Part shown: one piece after another, positions 39,276-51,922 of the stretch | Layout: each line of letters opens with the position of its first letter | Numbering within the stretch: the stretch's first letter is position 1 | Assembly (NCBI GenBank): GCA_947179485.1 | Contig: OX359247.1 | Location: 37,734,801 to 37,798,800, forward strand | DNA from: Allacma fusca | Lineage: Eukaryota; Arthropoda; Collembola; Symphypleona; Sminthuridae | Direction: 5' to 3' | DNA length: 64,000 nt | Program-made: the position numbers and the translations under genes | Notes under the pieces: generated by a model | What the model saw: the letters and a program-made list of their open reading frames with translations, nothing else | Told to the model about the DNA's origin: nothing | Databases searched by the model: none

Positions 39276-40270
39276 GAGGTTTTTAATCTTTCGAATGAGT
39301 GTATAATGTATAAATTAATATAATTTTTCTAGAGAACAAAATAATTCTCCAATATTGTTTGCACTGAATTGAACCTCAGGGACCTTCTATTTTTGAGCAT
39401 CTGTTTTTGTTTGATGTAATACAGTAGTAGTCAGATATGGAAAGTCCAAAATGGTCAAATGATTTTTATAACAATAAAAGACAAAACAATTGCCTTACAT
39501 AATAACACAACCCATTACACGTTACACGTTACAATCTTTTATTAGTACATGTGTTGTAATTAATGAGAACATTTCATTGTGCTTGAATTTACACATTCAC
39601 CGGCGGCATATCTCTGGGGGCTACATTATTAATTATATTTTTCTACTCAGTTCTTTCAACTTCATTTCTTTCACTGAAATTGGAATGGGTTTTTGGAACT
39701 TTAGATGATTGAAGCATTAGATAGAATTTCCGGTGATAATCATTTGTGATAACGCATGAGTTTAATAAATCACAATTGGAACAGCGCTGATTATAAAATT
39801 ATTTACCGGCAGCTCCAAGCTGTGCATGGGTGCTATCTTGGGGTTAAACACGGTTGCTGTATTGATGTAATGGCTAAGAGTTGGAGCAACTGTTATGTTG
39901 CACGTGTTTCTAACTTCAGATACAATAATAATTATTACATGCTAGGACTTTCACAAAATTATCAGCTCTCGGACCAGAGTGCGAAGGTAGCAATGATACA
40001 GATACAGTAGTAGTCACATAAATTATTATTCTTTGCAAAAACATCTACGCAATCTAGCTAGACTGACCTTGGTTACCCCCTGGGACAATATTCACCGGTG
40101 TATCTTATTTTAAGTACCGTTTATGAGTACCTTGGGAAAGGCTTCTCTCGAATAATTATAAACACGTATTTTTGCCTACCTGAATTCCATACCCCATGAT
40201 TTACCTGTATTGTTCGTATTGTTGTCAGTATTGTTTTGTTCCCTGTATCCTCCGAGCTACGAGGGCTTTA
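39276..40270. other. Intergenic between convergent genes, no gene seen
   Basis: Contains the 3' regions of the four-TM gene (plus) and the first gustatory receptor (minus). No further coding evidence. Confidence 0.4.
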
Positions 40271-42086
40271 TCATGAGAGTTGGAAAAGAATGATCGCATA
40301 AGTGAATATTAGACTTGTCATCTGTAATAGAAGAACTTACTATTACAATTTTGACAGAAGTAGATATGACATTAGCGGTTGTAAAAGTAATACTGAAAAG
40401 AACTATTTAATGGCAGACTGGATGAGAACGTTACATTTCCTACGAAGCTGTAAGTTACGGTAAAACATTTCCCATGGATTCCAATCTGGTTGGTTTGGAT
40501 TTGATGCAGGACAATTGCAAGTTTGTCATGGAAGTCCAGCTGATCTTGGATGTTTTCGAACTTCCGGGAGCTTTGAGAAGACTGCAGCCATGTCACTACA
40601 TCGGCCAACTGTTTGAATTTTAATTTTTTAAACTCATTTGTGTATTTAACATTACTAAGAGCAAGAATCAAATTTTTGAGTAAACATTAAATTGTTAAGA
40701 ACCATTGCGTTAACTTCCGCGGAAGTTGCTAAAAATGCACCGAATACAACTGCATACAATATGATTTGCAGGACGTCCAAGTAGTCGGAATTAATAATGC
40801 CTTTTACTTTAAAGGCATACACAGGGAGTAGGATAAAGCAAATGCACCAGACATTGGACCCAGTGGCTGAATCCAGCTCCCTTGAAAATTCATGAAATTC
40901 CTGGACAGTTTGAAGGACCTGGAAATATGTAAATTAAAAATACTCAGTTCTTTTTTTCACATTGTTTTTAATTTACTACTAAAACAGATCGTTATAATCA
41001 AACCCAATCTGCTTGGATGCCCCCAGCCTTCAGTTGTACGCTAAAGCTTTTAAAAATGGTATAGAAACAAGATGCTTCAATGAGATTCAACACTTGTCCA
41101 AAATGTGAAATGGAATCGCACATGAAGACCCCGAACTTCACGAACACACTGAGCACGAACTGGACGATATATTTTAAAGTATAATCGTTTGAATCTGGAA
41201 AATAAATCGTAGTCCTTGATGTAATTATTAGAAAATTGTGAAAATATATAAATTATAAACTTAACTATACCCAAAGATCTCATGGATTTAGCCTCTCCAA
41301 CAATAGTATTGTAGCTGTAGAGGCTCTGATACTTTTCAGTTCCTGCCAAGATTTTATACTGTGTCACAACGCCATCGTACAAGGCCCATATTACGAATGT
41401 CCCAGAAATTGTGAGATAGATGAACTTTATCTAAATAGTAAAATCTAAATGAACTTAATTATAGATAAAAAGACACGTACTTCTGTATAAACCAATAATC
41501 TCTGTTTAATATTACTCTGTTGGAAGTGTATAGGTGAGCCTCAAGCTCAAAACTTAGTCGATTAATGTGGTTCAAAATTTTGGCGAAATTCTGCCCATTC
41601 ATCCAGAAAATACGGAAAACATTAATAACTGCTCCAAGCCACATGAGAATCATAGGGTAAACAAATGCGGAACCAAATTTTTCTCTGGTGCTGATTTGAA
41701 ATAAACCATAAAGGCCCATACTTCCGTAGGCACTTATGGAACAACACATTACAATAATGCATATAACCTGGAATGAAGAGAACATAAAGCAATAATTTTA
41801 TTATTAGGTTCAATTATTCGCCTTGAAAAAATTAATTCAAAGTAATAATAATTACTTTTGAAATGGTTCTTCTGGGAACACACACATATTCACCAGACTT
41901 GGGATGCCATTCAAGGGAAAATGGTAGAAAAAATGGGATTTTTCCAACAGTAAAGAAAAGCCCAATCATTTTTGCTAGAGGCTGCGGCGGAAGGTACATG
42001 TATAAAGGCTTGGAATTCAAGTGCGTTTTAGCAAATACTTTGAAATTTGATTTTGCAGGCTTCAAAATAGTGTCCACCGTATTCAT
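40271..42086 (-). CDS. Gustatory receptor (7tm_7 chemoreceptor family), receptor 1
   Basis: Probable seven-transmembrane ligand-gated chemoreceptor of taste or other sensory neurons. Seven exons: 42086-41856, 41767-41477, 41430-41271, 41194-41004, 40918-40703, 40608-40435, 40321-40271, giving 437 residues, the usual size. Hydrophobic segments lie in most exons. The family hallmark is at the C-terminus: GKCFTVTYSFVGN at the end of exon 6, joined to the short last exon reading MTSLIFTYAIILFQLS, which contains the diagnostic T-Y-five residues-Q. The second exon was ended at a GTGTCT donor because the nearby GTACGT site would bring a stop. The GTTCTT donor at 40702 is weak. Exon count and phases match the neighbouring receptor 2. 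The ligand cannot be inferred. Confidence 0.82.
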
Positions 42087-42530
42087 TGCTTGAGTAGAGG
42101 CAGTTAAAGGTTGTGATGTTGTTAGGCAGAGCTGAGATATTTCCTTGTACTAGGATTTAGCTGGTAATTACTTGAAATTACACAATAAGGAAATTCAGAG
42201 AGGTTGTACCTGGGCCCGGTTACTAAAACTAATGAAACTAAATTGTGGCTTTTGAAAGTACTAGAAAAAACTTTGTACATAGATGGGTTATGCAGTCATT
42301 CTTGATAATGGTAAAATGCAATATTTCCCCTTTACATATATTAATGCAATGTCATTTAGTAGATCGCATTGTGCTGAGCAGTGGTATTTGCTTTTAATTT
42401 GCATTATGACATTGCTTACTCTTCTATGCGTACAATTTTACACAAATGAAGCGCACGCCAAGAGAGAATTGCTATAACGAACGGCACTCTATTCAGAAAG
42501 AGCTGGGGATGATACACTGTGTGTTCCACA

Positions 42531-43489
42531 TATAGTTTCTTAACGGGAATACCGGTAATGGTATCGAAACGGGACGTTCCCGGTACCACGAAAATGTTCC
42601 ATTTGCACTACCGGAACGGAAACGGGAAAACTGAACTAGATCCGATAAAATCGGAACGTATTCGTTTTGGGTTTCGCTACGGATAATGAAACCGGATGAA
42701 ATGATCGGGAAAGGTATGTCAAGCTAAATTTCCCGAAACCGAAGTGTTCGTACCGATAGTCCCGAACTTTTATCGTAGGCTGGCGGAAAAAATGTGTAGC
42801 AGTCAACGTGAAACCCCTATGCACATGGTTCTAATAACTTACCATGATTTGCATTCAGCACAGTTTTGCACTATCCCATGTGAACTCTTCTTTACTTCCT
42901 CTTGTCTAATATTTTTTTTTGCATGGCTCATAAATTAGGATTTTAATTGTGATGAAGCAAATTCTACTTTGTTATGGAAACCCCAGACCCAACGGAAATA
43001 ATTTTGGACAACAAAAGTCAGGAAACCAGTTCCAACTAGTTATTGATACCAAGGTATTGTTTGAAAGCATGGCTGGGCTCGAAAAACGAGGATTTGGGTG
43101 TGTAAAATAAGTTGCTTAGAGCACCTGAGAATTGTAGATTAGATTAGTGCGTGGAAAGTATGAAATGTTTTTTGTTTATGTGTACTTGAGTATGAACCAA
43201 TGAATATGCAGATTATGAACCGATACTTACAATTGTGGATTAAATATTTCAATCTGTTAATGATACTGATTCGGGACGGTTCGGGATAAACAAATATCAG
43301 GTTATTGGGCTTCGGGATAGTATCGATACCGGGACACAAAAAATATTTTTTTCACGTTTCGGGACAATAATTTCTCTAACCTACAATTTCGGGTATCGGA
43401 ACGGTACGGGTTCCTGATTTGCTAGATTTCATTGGGTTCGGAATGGTACGGTGGTCGGGACGGTTTTTTTGTCTCGATAAGAAACACTA
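42531..43489. mobile_element. Decayed hAT-like element rich in CGGGA/CGGTA words
   Basis: Imperfect terminal inverted repeats (left TATAGTTTCTTAACGGGA, right inverted TAGTGTTTCTTATCGAGA) are flanked by GTTCCACA (42523-42530) and GTTCCCCA (43490-43497), 7 of 8 identical. Inside both ends lie many words such as ATCGGAACGG, CCGGAACG and TTCGGGAC. There is no transposase reading. It sits between the two gustatory receptor genes. Confidence 0.6.
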
Positions 43490-43858
43490 GTTCCCCACCC
43501 CCCACCTTTTTACAGAATAATATTTGACACTAAACTTCCAATCGAATGAAAAAATGTTAGAAAAACTCAAAAATTACTGCCTTGCTAAACTATTATAGTG
43601 CAATGTTGTATAAAGCATGTACTTTTTTGAGACATTGTTCAATTTATTTTTCAGTATTCGAACATACAGATTCGGTATTCTTAAGCATGTAGATATGTAT
43701 ATGTGTGAACGAAACGTACAAAATCAATAGTAAATACTGTGATCACTCAACAGGTTAATGAAACTCACTTAATATTTTTGTACATCTATGCAAACTTATC
43801 TGTATACAAATTATATTAATACTCATAGTTTACAAGGAAGAACTTTCTTGCTATAATA

Positions 43859-45722
43859 CTAACTCTTTGAACTTCGATCAATCTGGTAAGCAGTGATGGC
43901 ATATGAAAACACCAGCTCACATACCTAGGAACGTTTTAAAGGAAAAACTGAAATTGGTTCAAATAATGTTTTCAAATCCAGACTATGGGATATCTAAAAT
44001 GTGCAGATTTGATAATGTACTCACAACTCCAACGAATTTGTAAGTTATAGTAAATCCATTCCCTCGTAACCCAACCTGGTTACTGAGTTTGTTCAGAACC
44101 AAAAGAAGATGCTCATGAAAATCCAAACGGGACTTTAAACTCCAGGTGATATCTCTAATTTTGGTTTCTCTGATGGAAGCAGTAAATTCTCTCAGCTGAA
44201 ATTTAGATAAATTGCAATAAAGAACATTCCCAGACAGCCACATTTAATACATGCACTAACAATAAACATAATTCGATACCATTGCACTGGCTTCGGCAGC
44301 TAATAGCAAGAACACCAAAAAGCTTCCTATAGACAATGCCGTGAGAAATGATTTTGTAATATTCGTTCCCTTGAACATGTTTCTCAATGTGTAGGAATAG
44401 TAAGGAAGGCTGATGAAGCTGGCCCCAGTTATGATGGGACCCCAAGCAGCTTTAATATCATCCGTTAATATGACAATGTCATAAAATAAATTCAGTACCT
44501 GCAAGTTCAGTAATACTCGAAGCTATTATAAGTTCAGTTATAATTTTTCAAATTAAATTCAAATAAATTAGGGTTTGTGGCCAGGAAGTAAACAATAAAT
44601 TGACTGTACCGAATTCCATTCCTGAGGTTTAACACTCCCCGTTTTCAAGTGGCCTACGAACATCTGGACAATCCAGAAAAATATTATTGCACTCACCAAA
44701 CAAACCACTTCCGCATAACGGGAAACGTTATTGCTCATTACACCGCCAATAATCATAAATAATGCAGCAATGAGATGCCCAACTGGCGTTTGGTGAACTA
44801 AAGTTGCCAATGGTAATGAAGCTGTAAAAATAATTTGGGATCGGTGTAGATGACTGTGAGAATATTTCGTTAGAATGCATTTTGAGATTTTTTTAAAAGC
44901 ACGTTAGCATTACTTGTCGCATTTGAGTTATATAACCCGTAACTATTTTCAATCCAATTAATGGTGAAGATGTAATACTCGTAAATGCCTCGTTCAAATA
45001 TGGCCCATTCTTGAAACTCTTCCATTATTCCACATAAGAGATACGCTATGATTACAAGAGCCGAAATCAATTTTGCCTATTATGCACGAAACAATTTAAA
45101 ATGGTTCAATTTACACTGCAAAGAGGATGGACGTATGATGTCTACGAATTCATGCTAGTATTTTGAGAGTAATTTGACCTACTGACCTTTTTTAAACTGG
45201 GCAACGGCACTTCAAGGTTATGCAAAGATTTGCAAATCTTATTGAGCTGGCAAACCAATTTCATTTGATCATCATGATTCGTCCAAATAAGTCTCAATGT
45301 TATAGACATATAGAATATCCACAAAAGCCAAATAAAACAAACGAAATATTGATTAAAGCTTTTATCAATTAAAGTTTTCATGAAGTATGGTCCTAGTTTC
45401 ACAAGTTGTAGTAGAATGGCAGAAGCATGCATTGAAATTGTGACGACCTAAAATATCAATATAATTGGTTACGGAAAAGGTAAGTATTTATGTGCCGTAT
45501 TTGTATTTCTGTGCTATAACGATGAGATTTTATATAAGATTTACTCACTTGAACAAACCAAGAATGTTTTTTAAGCACGTGCTTACCATACTGAGAGTTA
45601 AAGCGAATTGTAAAAGGAGTTTTTAAATTGTACTCGGCATACGTGCAAACAATAAATCTGTAGAAATAAGCCAGGGAAAATTCCGTGTGGGTTTTGACAG
45701 CTGTGAGCGAATTTTTATCCAT
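43859..45722 (-). CDS. Gustatory receptor (7tm_7 chemoreceptor family), receptor 2
   Basis: Tandem neighbour of receptor 1 with the same seven-exon plan: 45722-45549, 45447-45187, 45076-44914, 44821-44610, 44498-44280, 44195-44025, 43924-43859, giving 421 residues ending at TAG. Several hydrophobic segments are clear, for example LISALVIIAYLLCGI, FMIIGGVMSNN and FLVFLLLAAEASAM. The last long block is GNGFTITYKFVGV, the characteristic stretch before TM7 in gustatory receptors. The last exon reads VCELVFSYAITAYQID, so the usual T-Y-x5-Q is S-Y-x5-Q here. All splice phases fit without stops. Sequence identity to receptor 1 is low outside the C-terminus, so the duplication is old. Confidence 0.82.
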
Positions 45723-48541
45723 TTTATGAGCACAAATTAAACCAGATGACTAAAGATTAAAGAACGTTGCCCCATAACCATTCGCTTTTTTGAATCTTTG
45801 GATTGTATCTGAGTTTATAGAAATTTTCACTGATGCCATTTATCGAATAAAGTTGCTCCTACTGTTTATTTTCAACTACCATTGGTGTACATATTATAAT
45901 GCATATATATATATATCTGTACGTACATACATACCTATATTCTTTTGCAGGGCGGTGTCAACAATTTCATGATTGCAAATGCTTCATGTCCTCATTGTAA
46001 ATACAAAGGAACATCAAGTACATACATGTGTCCAGTATTTCACCCTTCTATTAAGGATAAATATAGGTAAGATGATATTTTTTTAAATGGATCAAAACCA
46101 TAATGGCAAGTTCAGGACTATTTTTACGTGTTGCGTAGATAATATGTGTAGCACATTATAAACTTATCAACCGTTAGTAATGCAAATAGAGTTGTGTAAA
46201 GCCCAGAGTTTTTCATAAATATTTCTACGGAAATTGGGTGGACGCGCACCCTTACGATGATTAGAATTAGTATCAATTTACTGGCAAGGCTGAACTACTT
46301 ACCCTTACAAGCGTAGTAGCTTCAATGATTGTTTATTTGCAAACCTTTGCAGTTCAATACAGAGGAAGTAAGACGACGCAATTGTGCCTAATTACATTTA
46401 TTGGAAATACAGAAAAACACTTCCTACCAACTAGACAAATATTTCAACTTTTATTTACCCGTTTAAAAATAGTCGCTTCGTAACAATTTACACACAATTT
46501 ATCACACCTCAGAATTGAGTACGGAAGAATATGAATGAGCAGTGAAACAGTAATTATCTAAATTCTAAATACCGTAATTTGATGATGATGCGAGGACATT
46601 TTTAAATCTTCGTTCTCCTTCCTAATCTTTCTAATCCTTTGTAATGGTTTGCTTTTGCGAGTACCAATTTGCCAGAAAGGCTTACAGCATATGCGGTATA
46701 ATTATATAAATATGTATTCCATTCGCGAAGCCGATGTAATTTGACCCACTCGCCTTTATTATTTCAAGTTTCATTAAGGTATATTCTGTTATCACAAATG
46801 AGAATCTCTGCATGATCTGCACATATAAAAACTTCCAGCCAAATCTTACTGACGAAGTTAAAAATAAATCCCGTAAAACTGGAAAAGGTTAAAAGTAAGA
46901 CTCAACTTAAGCGAATATGAGATTGTTTGGAAAATGCGGCATATTGCACTAGGCCGTCCAGTTATTGCCGTTCAGATGAATCTGAATAGCAGCAATAAAT
47001 GCTCTTTCTGAAAAAAATACAACACAAGTGCATCTCATTGAATAAATTGTAAAATTGATCATGAAATGTGGAATTATTGCGACAAGCTATATAACGACCA
47101 TAGCTGATCAAAAATGGGATGCGAACACAAAATTACGTGGTTTCAACTGAACAGTTTTTATAATGGGCTAATAATTTGTGGGTTTCACAATTACTGGTTT
47201 ATATTTAATTTCCTTTTTGATGTCTCTAATACAAAAATTAATATTCACCTAACGAGCACATATAGTCACACCTACCAACTCGGTCAGACCTTAAGCTGGG
47301 AGAAATCAATGACTACAGGAACATATGGGCTGGGACCATGTGATTTTATTGCAGACTAACGCCGAGGCTTTGCCCAGTAATCCTTTTAGAGGTTGATGTT
47401 GTTAATGCGTAAAAGAAGCTATCTTATGTAATGTGAGAAGAAGAATTAAATATGTAATTAAAATTGTAATTGAGATGCGAGTATTATCACTTCCCTGAAT
47501 AAAGTCTACTACTTATCAAATAAAAAAAGAGAAACGATCTGGAAGAATAAATGCTAATTCAATGGTTTTGACGAGATCAAATAATTCGGTTAAAACTTGT
47601 AAATTGGTCGAATATCTTCATGTTTACTTTCCACATTTCCCAGTTTTCTTCAGTTTTATTTTGGAATTATCGTATACATTACTATTCTGCTATTAATGGT
47701 AGCAAGAAATTAATGAATATGAGCATTGAGCTATGGAATTAGAATATTAGATATGTAGATACTTATTGTAGTATAGAAATCATACTGTTCCTGTATTATT
47801 GACTACTTTTAAGAATAATAGGCAAATTGTTATTCTTGGCAATAATTCATTAACAATTCAAAAGTTGAAAACGTTAAAAAATAAAATCTCATGGGATTAC
47901 AGAGTAATAACATTACGCTTCATTTTTTAGCATTAATATTTTTATTAATGATTTTTAAACTGAAATGATATTTAACTGTCCTTCTACCCCTTCTACCTCA
48001 TCATAATTCATCAACCTTTAGATGACAGAATGCTTCAGCAGGACAAAGCTAAACAGCGTTATGTTTCATATGACCCTATGTATTTCCATGAAATGCCAAA
48101 CAACTAATTAATTACTCTCACTTCTGGTGTCATTCTATAAGGAATAAGACGAATAGACTTTAGTATAAGTAATTATATCTATTTAGGCTTATGCACATGG
48201 GAAAGGAGCAGTGAAAGAAATGCCAGGAATTATTACTTGTCTGTCAGTTTATTGTGAGTGGGTCATATTATGTATGTACACGTAGGTACACGCTTGGTAG
48301 ATTTCAACATATTGAATATGACAGGGGAGGAAATGCAAGAAATTAAACGCTACGATTAAATTATTCATCCTGTTAACACTCCATTAAAATAGCATTCCAC
48401 ATTCCATAATAACTACTGACAATGACAGAACCTTCAACTCAATTAACCGTCCAGCTCACTCTTGCTGCTGGTATAGTGTGAGCATTTTCTGTATCATATG
48501 CCCTCTTCAAAAATCCACGGTAGATCTCAATTGCAGACGAA
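45723..48541. other. Long intergenic region
   Basis: No complete gene is supported. One isolated exon-like block (45951-46066) is listed separately. Around 46592-46612 a word shared with 22304 suggests an old repeat. The right end must contain the promoter of the glycerophosphodiesterase gene. Confidence 0.4.
45951..46066 (+). other. Isolated exon-like block, gene unknown
   Basis: A strong acceptor (TATTCTTTTGCAG) and a strong donor (ATATAG|GTAAGA) bracket 116 bp that stay open in one frame: GGVNNFMIANASCPHCKYKG and so on, with a C-x-x-C pair and a further C-P. I found no partner exons nearby, so this may be chance or part of a gene whose other exons I cannot recognise. Confidence 0.25.
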
Positions 48542-50027
48542 ATGAAGTTTCCTTTTATATTGGTCTACATTATCTCCAGTTTCCTTTTTAGTTCCAGCAT
48601 TTGCAAAAAAGGTATTTGCAATATTTACTCTTCTTGTCTTACATATTTTTATCCAAATAATTCCTATATTTTACACAAACGTTTTCTTATTAAAATTATC
48701 GGATTTCAATAATATATTTCAGTATGGAAAACATCGGATGGTAATAGTCCTGTGCTGATTGCACACCGCGGTGAGAAAGTCCTTTTGCCCGAGCACACAA
48801 TTCCGGCCTACTCCCTTGGAGCGATTTTGGGGGCTGACTTTGTAGAGCCGGATCTTTGCTTAACGAAAGACGATCAACTGGTCTGTCATCATGATTTGTA
48901 CCTCACGGCCTCCAACACTGACGTCGGAAGTCGTGCTAACTTTGAACACCTGAAACAACATACTCCCACGGGATTTAAATGGTACATTCAGAATTTCACA
49001 CTCCAAGAGCTTCAGACAATAAAGATTTTTCAGAAGGATACAGGAATTCGGCCAAAGGAATTCAATGGAATCTTCTCAATACCCACATTTCAGGAATTCC
49101 TGGATACAATCCATGACCTGAACTATAAATTGGGAAGATCAATCGGTAATTAAATATCAGTTGTAGTGAATTATTTTTAATTAATTTGCAAGCATGATTA
49201 AGATTTAACAGGAAGTCACAGAGCTAACAATTCCAAATATTAAAATGATTTCAGTAGGAACTGAGTACTAAAGCACTTCCAATGTTTTTTTTTTTTTTTG
49301 TAAAACAGGCATTGCCCCAGAGTTGAAGGAACCAGCTTACCACAATTCTAACCGTAGACCACACTTCATGGAGGATGCATTCCTGGAAGTGCTCGTACGA
49401 AATGGTTACTCTATTAAGGGAGATTCGAAGGAAGATTGCAAACGAAAAAATTTGTCAATTGAATGTCCACCGGTTTTCATCCAGTGTTTTGAGCTGCCCC
49501 CTTTGGAGTATTTAAAAACGAAAACATCCTATGAGTTGGCCATGCTAGTGGAAGATGATGATTCCCTCTTAACCTTCGAAGGAATTGAAAGAGTGTCTAA
49601 AATTGTTAATAATTTTTACGTCTGGAAGGAAATCCTTCATGTGGGTCGTCCAGAGTTGATTTCTAGATTCAATTTTACGTACAACAAGGAGGCGATTGAG
49701 TTCTTGGGAGGATTCGTCCCATTTGAGGACTTACCTTCCGTAGTGCGTCAGCAAGGTATGAAATTAGGGATTTATACTATATATGACTCAAGGGAAGAGT
49801 CACATCGTGTTAGAGAGTCAGATGAGAAGGATTTCACGAAAAAGGAAGAATTGTTTTATTATTTAAATTTAGGCATTGATGGGATCTTTGTGGAGAATGT
49901 TGCTGAGAGTAGGGAAATCTTACGGGAATACCAGGAAACATTGTGCAGTAGTGGATCAGAGCCAGGATGGGTTGAGAGTATAATTTTGTTAGTATCTTGT
50001 TTTTCTTTGTCAGTTTTATTTGTTTAG
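48542..50027 (+). CDS. Secreted, probably GPI-anchored GlpQ-type glycerophosphodiester phosphodiesterase
   Basis: Hydrolyses glycerophosphodiesters to glycerol-3-phosphate and an alcohol. Three exons: 48542-48611, 48723-49145, 49309-50027, giving 403 residues. Residues 1-20 form a signal peptide (MKFPFILVYIISSFLFSSS). The GDPD active-site pattern is complete: His38-Arg39 in AHRGEKVLLPEHT, Glu65 and Asp67 in FVEPDL, and His80 in CHHD, then IAPELKEPAY with the usual Glu. The layout, including LPEHT and the downstream YYIQNFTLQEL-like region, resembles the bacterial periplasmic GlpQ more than animal GDE proteins. The C-terminus is a hydrophobic tail (SIILLVSCFSLSVLFV) after SSGSEPG, as in GPI-anchored proteins. 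Introns and neighbours show that it is a resident gene and not contamination. Confidence 0.88.
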
Positions 50028-51922
50028 ATTTTCTTATAAAATTTTTTGGCGCACAGCAAGTATAGTAATCTCGCCTGGGAACTCATTTTGATCTTTTGTT
50101 GACTGATCTACTAATTTGATCCGCATTTCGAGCTTGTATTGTAGTAGAGGATTTATCTTACTATCATCCCAATTAACTTCCCAGTATAATTTTTGTGATT
50201 CAGCTGTAAGGACAGTAAAAAAGAATTTGAACCAACTAAAAATATGACACATGAATTGTTACGAAATTACCACAACTATGTAATTGGGCAATTTTGAGAA
50301 GTCAACAACGATTTCAATCAATCCTTCATTGTGTCGACAGGGAAAATGTTCCTGTCAGCATACAGTAGAGTGGCCAACCCATGTTCACAGTACACAAATA
50401 CAATTTTTTCAGTTAATCTTCTTCTTAAAATTAAGGCTATTGGACAATGGGCACACAAAGTGTAAGCAAAAAACTTACTACAGATTGCTTGTAAAAAATC
50501 GTACTTTATATAATTACTTACACAATATGTACCTATTTATCCATGCATATAAAACATTAATGTTCATCATGTCACGTTAATGACATCAATGCAAACTTGT
50601 CAGTTTCAGTGACCGGTGCATGTATTAACTTGGAAGACAAGCATTTATTGCGTGTATAAAATCATGATAATTTAAATAAGTTCACATCTGCCAGAGAGTA
50701 TGCTCACAGTTGACTGTTTTTCAGCGGAAGGTGTAACTTCGAGTTGTTGGGTTCACGAGCTATGTTTAGTTTTTTACATTTAGAGCATTAAAAAGTAGAA
50801 CCTGACATTTATATTCAGCTGTATAATAATTCTCTTAATTTTACTGACAATGAGTATTTTTGCACTACTGTAGAGCCCATACTTTTCTGTAACGGCAGTG
50901 CATAAGATTGTAATAAAAAATGCAGAGTTCATCTACATACATAGATGTGCCAATTTGCAACAAAAGGCAGCATCAGTTCCCTGTATAGTTAATCTCTGAT
51001 CTAGCAAAGTTGAAAGCAGCACTGTATTTCTGTGCATTCATAAGGTAATCATTCATAACGCTGAGTCAGTTTAGCATTCATCATCATCACAATTTCTTGA
51101 AAAAATTACTGATTTTATGTACACCTCATGCTATAAAGGTCTCACTGAATGTAATCACTGCAGCGAGTACTAACAATTTAGCCTGTTTTCACGGATCTTC
51201 CCTGTAACAATTGCCCTTACAAGCGAAAATTGCCCAAACGAGGCCTAAACAAGGACTTGAACTCATTCAAGTATTAATCAAATTATTATGAGTGTAGAGC
51301 AATTGTATAGACACATGTACATATGTACATACATTACAACATCTTGCGTGCAATCAGGATTGAGATGAAGATACAATTCCTTTTCAGCATGTCCCTTTCA
51401 GTCCTCGCATTGTAATTTGTACAAAGATGAGTTCGTGCGTTTATGTCCTTCGGAAGTTATCAAATTGTGTGCAAGTGCATAACTGGAAACAACCCATTTA
51501 CGTTTTTACCTTACCATAAGCTATGTACATATGTACATACATACATTTGTACATATGCACATCTCTTCTGAAGATAAGATCGAGCAAATTTTGTAAAACA
51601 GAAAATCAGGGGTAGGATGATTCTCCCTTCAAGTAATTACAGTATTCAAATTCACCTTCGTCCACATGTACATAATTACTATTAGTACGTTGAAAGTTAA
51701 GGATGTAAACACCAATTTACAGAATTTTTACACGTCCCATCCCACTCCCACTGCAAAGCTCAAAACTCTGGGAGGTTATTACCCCAAAATAATTTAGTTC
51801 TCTTACACTCGGAATCCAGGACACACTTCCCTCAACGGGACAGTGCTGTTTTTGATTGAATAAAAAATACATGTATATTTTTAAAATTGAATAATAATTA
51901 TTCTCAAGAGAGTTCCGGAAAA
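50028..51922. other. Intergenic, no gene seen
   Basis: AT-rich. It contains several copies of the palindromic word GTACATATGTAC and of ACATACAT (around 51315 and 51525-51560). No coding evidence. Confidence 0.4.

Noticed and set aside
50284..50580. 98-codon plus-strand reading after the phosphodiesterase
   Set aside because: No convincing start, splice site or motif; AT-rich sequence gives such frames by chance.
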